A DNA stretch of 9,512 nt from JACDAN01 sp046714355 (GTDB lineage Bacteria > Actinomycetota > Thermoleophilia > Gaiellales > Gaiellaceae), in the NCBI GenBank assembly GCA_046714355.1, contig JBKKAR010000176.1:1-9512 (forward strand), in the 5' to 3' direction. Positions within the stretch are counted from its first letter, which is position 1. Each line of letters opens with the position of its first letter. A program made the translations under genes and the position numbers. Below the pieces are notes generated by a model. It ran no database searches, was not told the DNA's origin, and saw only the letters and a list, made by a program, of their open reading frames with translations. This document shows, piece by piece, positions 1-5,766 of this stretch.

Positions 1-206
1 TCTGGATCGGCTCCGTTCTGCGGGGCAAGCGGCGATATCCGTTTCTGCCGATCCCGCCCCGGCGCGCGGCGCTCGCCGCCGCTGCGGGCCTCATCTCCGG
101 GAAGGACTCGTTCGACATGGTCGACCCTGAGGATCCGAAGCCGGCGCTGTACGACCTCGGCCGGATTGCGAACACAGTTTGGCGGAAGGTCGGCGGTGGC
201 GACTAG
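1..206 (+). CDS. C-terminal end of an unidentified protein, possibly ATP-grasp carboxylate-amine ligase (partial)
   Basis: The reading frame is open from the left edge (first full codon at base 3) to a TAG at 204-206, giving the last 67 residues of a protein that starts outside the window. The visible tail begins WIGSVLRGKRRYPF, has a proline/alanine-rich helix, and ends with an acidic stretch containing DPEDPKPALYDLGRI. No catalytic motif lies in this fragment. A tail with 'DP-P-L-DLG' just before the stop resembles my recollection of the C-termini of predicted ATP-grasp carboligases found next to polysaccharide deacetylases in actinobacterial glycan loci, but this is a weak resemblance and not an identification. 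It overlaps the downstream deacetylase gene by about 11 bases, which suggests co-transcription and translational coupling. That the frame is coding is fairly secure; the function is a guess. Confidence 0.5.
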   Translation, partial: WIGSVLRGKRRYPFLPIPPRRAALAAAAGLISGKDSFDMVDPEDPKPALYDLGRIANTVWRKVGGGD

Positions 207-1212
207 CGCCGTCCGCGGCCTCGTCGGCAAGGCGAGCGGCACCCGCGGGTTCGCGCGCGTTGTGGAGCTCCTCGAGCGTCTCGACCGTCCACGCCTCCAG
301 ACCCTCGCCGTGCTGACCTACCACCGGGTCGCCGAGGCCGACGACGAGCCCGCGCTCGACCCGGGGCTGATCAGCGCCGTACCCGGAGACTTCGAGGAGC
401 AGATGCGCTACGTCTCGGGGACGGGCCGTGTGGTCTCGCTGGACGACATCCTCGCTGCGCGGCGCGGTGAGGCCGACCTCCCGCCGGGCGCGATCGCGAT
501 CACCTTCGATGACGCCTACCGTGACTTCGCGCACCACGCGTGGCCGGCCATCCGCCGTCATGGCCTGCCCGTGACTCTCTTCGTACCGACCGGGTACCCC
601 GACCGCCCGGAGCGCACGTTCTGGTGGGACCGGCTTCACCACGCCCTCTCGGCGACCGGACGCACCGACCGGATCGACACTCCCGCCGGCCGACTCTCCC
701 TCGGCACACCGACGGCTCGGCGGGCCGCCTTCAAGGCTCTGCGGGATCACCTCAAGGGGATCCGGGACTCGGAGGCGCGCGCCGTCGTCGACGGGCTGGC
801 GGAGGAGCTCGACGCCCCGCCGCCCGTGCACGCAATCCTCGGCTGGGATGAGCTTCGGCGGCTCGCCGGCGAAGGGGTAACGATGGCGCCGCACACACGG
901 ACGCACGCCTTCCTCGACCAGATCCCGGCCGGGCAGGTCCGCGAGGAGGTCGCAGGATCGCGGGACGATCTGGAGCGCGAGCTGGGCGCGGCGCCCCCGG
1001 CCTTCGCCTTCCCGGCCGGGCAGCACTCGGACGAGTCGGTCGAGATCCTCCGGGAAGAGGATTTTGAGCTCGCCTTCACAACGGGTCGGGGCGTGAACGA
1101 CCTTCGTCGTCCGGATTGGCTGCGGCTCCAGCGGATCAACGTCGGCGGCCGCTCGACCCTGCCGGTCATTCGAGCGCAGATGCTCTCCTTCGCTCCCGGG
1201 ATGAGCTCGTGA
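196..1212 (+). CDS. Polysaccharide deacetylase (NodB homology, CE4 family)
   Basis: A 338-residue protein of the metal-dependent carbohydrate esterase 4 family, which removes N-acetyl (or other acyl) groups from sugars in polysaccharides or lipid-linked glycans. It shows an N-terminal LTYHRV motif (His43), the catalytic/metal pair in AITFDDA (Asp105, Asp106), the metal-binding H-x3-H as PHTRTHAF (His233, His237), and a FAFPAGQ segment at the motif-3 position, where PgaB/IcaB-type members have FAYPYG. The usual final Gly of TFDDG is Ala here. The start is GTG at 196, preceded by GGAAGG at 184-189 with 6-base spacing; a TTG at 166 would add 10 residues but overlaps the upstream gene more deeply. 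No clear signal peptide is visible, so a cytoplasmic or peripheral location is possible. Its stop overlaps the next start (GTGA). The family is secure; the substrate is unknown. Confidence 0.9.
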   Translation: MATSAVRGLVGKASGTRGFARVVELLERLDRPRLQTLAVLTYHRVAEADDEPALDPGLISAVPGDFEEQMRYVSGTGRVVSLDDILAARRGEADLPPGAIAITFDDAYRDFAHHAWPAIRRHGLPVTLFVPTGYPDRPERTFWWDRLHHALSATGRTDRIDTPAGRLSLGTPTARRAAFKALRDHLKGIRDSEARAVVDGLAEELDAPPPVHAILGWDELRRLAGEGVTMAPHTRTHAFLDQIPAGQVREEVAGSRDDLERELGAAPPAFAFPAGQHSDESVEILREEDFELAFTTGRGVNDLRRPDWLRLQRINVGGRSTLPVIRAQMLSFAPGMSS

Positions 1213-3269
1213 CGGCGTACGCGGAACATCAGCTCGGTGTCCCGCCCGGGACCGCGCTCTTCGGCGGCCTGATCGCCGCAGCGGCGCTCGGGCTGATGAT
1301 CGTCCAGCAGCCGTTCCTCGGCTTCGCGGCCGTCTTTGCGGTCGTGCTCGGTGTAGCCATCCTCGCCTGGCCAGACCTCGCCACGTTCGCTGTCGTCTTC
1401 CTCGTCTACACGAACGCCGCGGCCGTGGCCGTCAAGTTCCACGGCATGCCGTACACGATCGGCATCGTCATCCCGGCGCTCCTGGTCGTCCCGGTCGCGT
1501 TCTACCTCTACAGGAAGCGGCCCGTGATCGCGGATCTTCCGATGGCGACGATCTTCGTCTTCCTCCTGGTGAAGCTCGTCTCGACGCTGAACGCGGAGGA
1601 CAAAGGGTATGCCTGGAACGAGGTGCTTCCCTTCGTCCTCGAGGGGGTCGCCATCTACGTGCTCGTCAGGAACGCGGCCCGGACGATCGATGTCCTGCGC
1701 GCGCTGGTCTGGGCATTGCTCCTCGCCGGGGTCTTCATGTCCCTCGTGGTCATCTTCCAGGAGGTCACGGCCTCGTACTCGAGGCCGTACGGCGGTTTCG
1801 GCCAAGTGGGCCGCGACTGGTTCATCGGGCACTCGAAGAACCCACGCCTATCTGGCCCGATCGGCGACCCGAACTACTTCGCGCAGATCCTGCTCACCCT
1901 CGTGCCGGTCGGCCTGCTTCGGATCTGGGGTGAGCGGACAGTCTTTCTGCGGCTGCTCGCCGCCGGCGCCACCGGCGTCATCGTGTTCGCCCTGACCCTG
2001 ACGTTCTCGCGGGGAGCCGGCGTCGCTTTCGTCGTCGTTCTCGCGATGATGACCGTGTTCCGGTACATCCGGCCGTACCAGCTCGTGACGATCGTCGTCG
2101 GGATCGTCCTGCTGCTGAGCTTCGTTCCGGCGTACAAGGAGCGGGTGGCGACTCTCACAAGCGTCGTCGGAGCGACCGACACCTCGGACAGTGCGGGCGC
2201 CGACCAGTCCGTCCAGAGCAGGTCGACCGAGATGCGTGCAGCGGGGTTGGTTTTCCTCGACCACCCGCTGCTCGGCGTGGGGCCCGGCAGCTTCCCGCTC
2301 TACTACCAGGAGTACGCGCGCAGGGTGGGGCTCGAGATCCATGAGACTGCAAGGTCCGGTCGGCGCGCCGGCGAGGAGGCCCGCCGAGAGTCCCACAGCA
2401 CGATCCTGTCGATCGCGGCAGACCTCGGGGTGGCCGGTCTTCTTTCCTTCCTCGCGATCGTGGGCGTGACCTTCCGCCGGCTGAACCGCGCGCGGAAACG
2501 CTGGCTGACGTTGCATCCCGAGGCGGCGAACCTCGCCACGACGCTCATGCTCGCCATGTCCGCCTATCTCACGTGTGGCCTCTTCCTGACGCTCGCCTTC
2601 GAGCGCTACTTCTGGCTGATCGTGGCGCTCGCCGGTTCGGCCGCGGCCCTCGACGTCGGCGAAGAGGAGGAGAAGGCCGTCGCCTCCGAGGCCGCGGCGT
2701 CCCCTCAGCCGGTGCGCGCGGCCGTGCAGTCGCGGACGCGGCGGCGCGCTCAGACCGTCCGGACGCGTCCAAGGCCGGAGCGGCGTTCGCAGCCGAGGGT
2801 GGAGCCGCCACCGCCGCGTCCGCGGGCGGTGCCGCAGCCGGAGGCGCCGATCTCAGCGGCCCCGGAGCCCGTTCCCACACGGCAGGTGCCCGTCTCCGTG
2901 GAGATCGACCTCGACATCCCCATGTCGGAGGCGGCGACCGGCGCGGTCCGGCTGGTCGAGTTCCCACGATCCGTGCCCTGCCACGAGTGCTCCGGTGCCG
3001 GCGTAACCCGAGGAAGGCCGTGTGAGGCGTGCGAGGGCGTCGGACGGGTGGTCGAGCCGACAGTGGCGCGCGTCTTCGTCCCTCCGCGGGCCGAGGAGGG
3101 GCAGCGGATCCCGATCGCCGACCCGGTTCCTATCGACGGCGCCGGGTCACTGGGACATGCGGTCGTGCGGCTGCAGATCCCGCGTCGCGACCGGATCATC
3201 CGCTATGGGGCGTCGGCTGGACTCCTCGGGTCGCTGGGGTTTCTCGCCTTCCTGTTCTTCTTCGCCTGA
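1209..3269 (+). CDS. O-antigen ligase/polymerase-like membrane protein with C-terminal DnaJ-like zinc module
   Basis: A 686-residue protein starting at GTG 1209, sharing GTGA with the deacetylase stop; GGGATGAG at 1198-1205 may serve as ribosome binding site. Residues about 14-480 are a polytopic membrane domain (about 13 hydrophobic segments) of the Wzy_C/O-antigen ligase family, which transfers or polymerises lipid-linked glycans at the outer face of the membrane. Family-like signatures are GDPNYF at 219-224, TFSRGAG with Arg268, and a large loop (about 317-395) containing HPLLGVGPGSF and ending in SHSTIL with His396, where WaaL-type enzymes have an essential His. Residues about 483-558 are an acidic, then Arg/Pro-rich linker. 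Residues about 560-662 resemble DnaJ C-terminal domain I with an abbreviated zinc finger: CHECSGAG (Cys591, Cys594) and CEACEGVG (Cys605, Cys608). A last hydrophobic segment (about 666-685) ends the protein. The ligase assignment is good; ligase and polymerase cannot be told apart. The tail overlaps the convergent glycosyltransferase gene. Confidence 0.88.
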   Translation: MTAYAEHQLGVPPGTALFGGLIAAAALGLMIVQQPFLGFAAVFAVVLGVAILAWPDLATFAVVFLVYTNAAAVAVKFHGMPYTIGIVIPALLVVPVAFYLYRKRPVIADLPMATIFVFLLVKLVSTLNAEDKGYAWNEVLPFVLEGVAIYVLVRNAARTIDVLRALVWALLLAGVFMSLVVIFQEVTASYSRPYGGFGQVGRDWFIGHSKNPRLSGPIGDPNYFAQILLTLVPVGLLRIWGERTVFLRLLAAGATGVIVFALTLTFSRGAGVAFVVVLAMMTVFRYIRPYQLVTIVVGIVLLLSFVPAYKERVATLTSVVGATDTSDSAGADQSVQSRSTEMRAAGLVFLDHPLLGVGPGSFPLYYQEYARRVGLEIHETARSGRRAGEEARRESHSTILSIAADLGVAGLLSFLAIVGVTFRRLNRARKRWLTLHPEAANLATTLMLAMSAYLTCGLFLTLAFERYFWLIVALAGSAAALDVGEEEEKAVASEAAASPQPVRAAVQSRTRRRAQTVRTRPRPERRSQPRVEPPPPRPRAVPQPEAPISAAPEPVPTRQVPVSVEIDLDIPMSEAATGAVRLVEFPRSVPCHECSGAGVTRGRPCEACEGVGRVVEPTVARVFVPPRAEEGQRIPIADPVPIDGAGSLGHAVVRLQIPRRDRIIRYGASAGLLGSLGFLAFLFFFA
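2886..3194 (+). other. DnaJ CTD-like domain with two CxxCxGxG zinc motifs, inside the ligase gene
   Basis: This encodes residues about 560-662 of the ligase-like protein. In order it contains a strand/helix entry like that of DnaJ substrate-binding domain I (VEIDLDIPMSEAATGAV, compare 'L-v-l-l-l-EA--G'), CHECSGAG, a short spacer, CEACEGVG, then VFVPPRAEEGQRIPI (compare DnaJ 'v-IPaGv-dG-rirl') and a closing strand HAVVRLQIP (compare 'GDLyV-v-v'). Classical DnaJ has four CxxCxGxG repeats forming two zinc centres; only two are here. From their flanks they best match repeats 1 and 4, which form zinc centre I, with the centre II hairpin missing. No J domain or HPD motif is present anywhere in the protein. 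Positive residues before the final hydrophobic segment (RRDRIIRYG) suggest this domain is cytoplasmic. The homology is by eye only. Confidence 0.72.
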
Positions 3270-4453
3270 CCGCCACTGCCGTCGTCCGCTGCGGCTCGGA
3301 TGAACGCGGCCACACGGTCCAGCTGAGCCTCCATCGTCTGCTCCTCAGCGTTCGCGAGCCCGGCCGTGATGAGTCGTGACCGTTCCTCCGGATCGCCCGC
3401 GAGCAAGACGAGAGCGTCGGCCGCAGCACGGGCGTCGCTCGGTCCCATGAGCAGGGCGCTCGTACCGCGGCCGACCGCCGCCGAGACTCCGCCGACGTCG
3501 GTGGCGATCAAAGGCAACCCGGCGCCCTGAGCCTCGAAGAGGACCTGCGGCAGGCCTTCGGTGAGCGAGACGTGAAGGAACGCGTGACTCCGGCGGTACT
3601 CCGCCCAGAGCTCCGGCCCGTTGGGGACGTACCCGAGGAGCTCCACCACGTCGGCGACGCCCCTCTCGGCGATTCGCTGCTCGAGCGCCTCCCGAAGAGG
3701 ACCGTCGCCGGCCACCGCGAGCCGCCACGCCCCCGGCTGCCGCTCCTGGAGGATCGCCGCGATCTCCACGAGGAGGAACGGGTTCTTCTCGGGATCGAGG
3801 CGACCGACGCTCAGGACGCGGAGCGGCCGGTCCCAGCTCTTCGCCAGCGCTTCATCGAGCTGCACCAGCTCGTCACGAGGAATGAGCGAGAATCCGGTGG
3901 AGAGGACTGGAGCTGATCCGCCGCCGTAGTTCGCGGCGATCTCCTCTCCGAGTGCGACGGTAGGTGAGCGCCGAGCTTGCAGGCGGAAGACCCGCTCGAG
4001 ACCGTGGGCGACCGGCACGGCCCAGGCCCACAGCAGGCCGGGCAGCCGGTTGCCGATGTAGGTCGGATAGTCCTGGCGGACGCCCAGGATCAGCGGCTTG
4101 CCCTGCCGCTGGGCGATCCTGGCGAACAGCACGGCGAGTGGGTGCGGGCCGAAGATCCACACGGCGTCCAGCTCGTCGAGCTCCGTCGCGAACACCCTCG
4201 CCGCCCGCCGGACGGCCCGAACGAGCCCCCCGACCGCACGCACGTTGGGGTAGTAGGGCAGGGGGACGAAGCGGACGCCGTCCTTCGGGAGGGCATAGGG
4301 GCCGGTCGCGGGCGTCGGATCGAGGCGGCCGAAGACGACCACTTCCTCTACGCGGGGCGGAAGCGCGGTCACGAACCGGATGAACGCACGGTGCGTGTAG
4401 ACCGTGTTGCCGTCGCTCTGGTAGAGCTGCTCGGAGTAGACGCCGAGCCTCAT
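3203..4453 (-). CDS. Glycosyltransferase family 4 (GT-B fold)
   Basis: A 416-residue retaining-type glycosyltransferase that would transfer a sugar from an activated nucleotide donor to a growing lipid-linked glycan on the cytoplasmic face. The N-terminal acceptor-binding half begins MRLGVYSEQLYQSDGNTVY. The C-terminal donor-binding half (PF00534-like) shows VLSVGRLDPEKNPFLLVE, LAVAGDGPLREALE, and the family's E-x7-E as EGLPQVLFE (Glu299, Glu307) followed by GLPLIATDVGG. The ATG at 4453 lies in ATGA with the flippase stop, and an AGGGCGAG stretch sits just upstream; an open extension further upstream lies inside the flippase gene and is not used here. The last 25 or so residues form a Lys/Arg/Pro-rich tail outside the fold and overlap the end of the convergent ligase gene by 67 bp. 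Donor and acceptor cannot be predicted. Confidence 0.93.
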   Translation of the reverse strand: MRLGVYSEQLYQSDGNTVYTHRAFIRFVTALPPRVEEVVVFGRLDPTPATGPYALPKDGVRFVPLPYYPNVRAVGGLVRAVRRAARVFATELDELDAVWIFGPHPLAVLFARIAQRQGKPLILGVRQDYPTYIGNRLPGLLWAWAVPVAHGLERVFRLQARRSPTVALGEEIAANYGGGSAPVLSTGFSLIPRDELVQLDEALAKSWDRPLRVLSVGRLDPEKNPFLLVEIAAILQERQPGAWRLAVAGDGPLREALEQRIAERGVADVVELLGYVPNGPELWAEYRRSHAFLHVSLTEGLPQVLFEAQGAGLPLIATDVGGVSAAVGRGTSALLMGPSDARAAADALVLLAGDPEERSRLITAGLANAEEQTMEAQLDRVAAFIRAAADDGSGGQAKKNRKARNPSDPRSPADAP

Positions 4454-5766
4454 CCGCTCGCCCTGGTGCGAAGCCTCCGCCAGAGCCACGGCAGCTCGCG
4501 GAGGCGCGGCACCAACTCGCCCGGCGTCGCCGGCAGCGCGCGCGTGAAGAGGACGACGACCGCGACACCGCCGGCGGTCCACGCGACTGTTGAGGCGATC
4601 GCGGCGCCGAGGCCGCCGTAGGGCGGAATCAGGAGGAGATCCAAGCCGAGCATGGCGACGAACGCGACCGCGACCGCCGCGGTCGTGAGCATCGGCTTCC
4701 GCTGGGCCGTGAGGGCGTTGCCGAGGAGGCTTACCGCTGTGATGCCGTAGGCGCCCAGCGCGAGCACGCGCAGGTCGTCGATCGAGCTTCTGAACTCCTC
4801 CCCGAAGATGCTTACGCAGAGCAGCGGAGCGGCCAGGAGGAGAGCCAGCGCGACGGGAGTCGCGGCCACGAGCGCAACGCGGAAAAGGCGAGCCGCCCGT
4901 CGCGCCGCTTCTTGCGCGTTCGCGCGGACGAGGTCTGGACGCTGGACCATCACGAGGACACCCGACAGGTAGAAGAGCACCTCTGCCCAGGCCACGGCCA
5001 CGCTGTACAGACCGAGCTCCCGCGTACCCGCCACGGCGCCGAGAATCCACTGGTCGGCTCGATAATTGCTGATGCCGAGCAAGCGCCCGCTATGGGCCTT
5101 CAGCCCGAAGCCGAGAGCGCGCCTCGCAAGAGCGATATCGGGGCGGCCGAAGCCTGCCGCACGCCTCGCCACGTACCAGACGAGAACGGCTGCCCCGAGC
5201 ACCTGACCCACGAGCCACGCCCCGGCGGCCGCCGTCACCGAGATGCGGTCTACAACTACGAGCGTGACGTTCAGCACCGCGGTGGTGACCGGGCCGAGAA
5301 GCCAGGCGAGATTCGTGACGCCGAAGGCATAGCCGGCCTGGAGGAGGAAGTTGAGGTACAGCTTCAGCACCACCATCGGGACCGCAGCAACCGGGATCCA
5401 GATGAGCGCCGAGTCCAGGTCACCCGCGACTGCAGGGACGGCCGCCACGAGCCCGAAGAGCACGGCGCAGGCCACGACGCTGAGCAGGCCGGCGAGGATG
5501 GCCGAGTTGGTCGCCAGTCGGGGCCGCAACTCGCGCTCGGATGCGGCCAGGTTTGCGTTCGCCTCCTGAAGGCTCAGCGCCGCAACGTGAGAGGTCATGA
5601 GCCCGATCGCGATCAGGAAGGCGACCTCGCCCCGTCCGGCGGGTCCGAGAGCGCGGGCGACCACGAGGACGTTGACGAACGAGAGCGCAGCGACCAGCGC
5701 GTTCGTGGCGAACGTCGTCGCCGTGCGCGAGACGAGGGACGGCCGCCGCTCGCTCGGTTCGCTCAA
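4450..5766 (-). CDS. Lipopolysaccharide/oligosaccharide flippase (Polysacc_synt, Wzx-like, MOP superfamily)
   Basis: A 438-residue polytopic membrane protein with about 12-13 hydrophobic segments, as expected for MOP-superfamily exporters that flip undecaprenyl-linked oligosaccharides across the cytoplasmic membrane. It opens with TFATNALVAALSFVNVLVV and ARALGPAGRGEVAF, a typical Polysacc_synt N-terminus. Mid-protein it has SNYRADQWILGAVAGTRELG followed by LYSVAVAW, matching the conserved 'R-D-w-l-g---g----G-Y' region of the family. The length fits the family norm. The start is taken as TTG at 5766, which overlaps the upstream stop as TTGA; no convincing Shine-Dalgarno sequence precedes it, so reinitiation after the fusion gene is likely. 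The ATGA at its end couples it to the glycosyltransferase. The family is secure; the start codon is less so. Confidence 0.9.
   Translation of the reverse strand: MSEPSERRPSLVSRTATTFATNALVAALSFVNVLVVARALGPAGRGEVAFLIAIGLMTSHVAALSLQEANANLAASERELRPRLATNSAILAGLLSVVACAVLFGLVAAVPAVAGDLDSALIWIPVAAVPMVVLKLYLNFLLQAGYAFGVTNLAWLLGPVTTAVLNVTLVVVDRISVTAAAGAWLVGQVLGAAVLVWYVARRAAGFGRPDIALARRALGFGLKAHSGRLLGISNYRADQWILGAVAGTRELGLYSVAVAWAEVLFYLSGVLVMVQRPDLVRANAQEAARRAARLFRVALVAATPVALALLLAAPLLCVSIFGEEFRSSIDDLRVLALGAYGITAVSLLGNALTAQRKPMLTTAAVAVAFVAMLGLDLLLIPPYGGLGAAIASTVAWTAGGVAVVVLFTRALPATPGELVPRLRELPWLWRRLRTRASG

Noticed and set aside
91..1026. Minus-strand open frame of 311 codons opposite the deacetylase
   Set aside because: It is Arg/Gly/Pro-rich with no recognisable motif, and lies wholly antisense to a gene with clear catalytic motifs. 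Long antisense frames are expected at this GC content.
1116..1208. N-terminal extension of the ligase-like frame to an upstream ATG
   Set aside because: It overlaps the deacetylase C-terminus and is polar and proline/arginine-rich. GTG at 1209 overlaps the deacetylase stop and directly precedes the first membrane segment.
747..1832. Minus-strand open frame of 361 codons across the deacetylase/ligase junction
   Set aside because: Composition is dominated by Asp, Glu, Arg and His, as expected from reading hydrophobic membrane codons on the opposite strand. No domain is visible.
4454..5050. N-terminal extension of the glycosyltransferase frame
   Set aside because: It lies inside the flippase gene, is Arg/Gly-rich, and the ATG at 4453 begins exactly at the conserved GT-B N-terminus.
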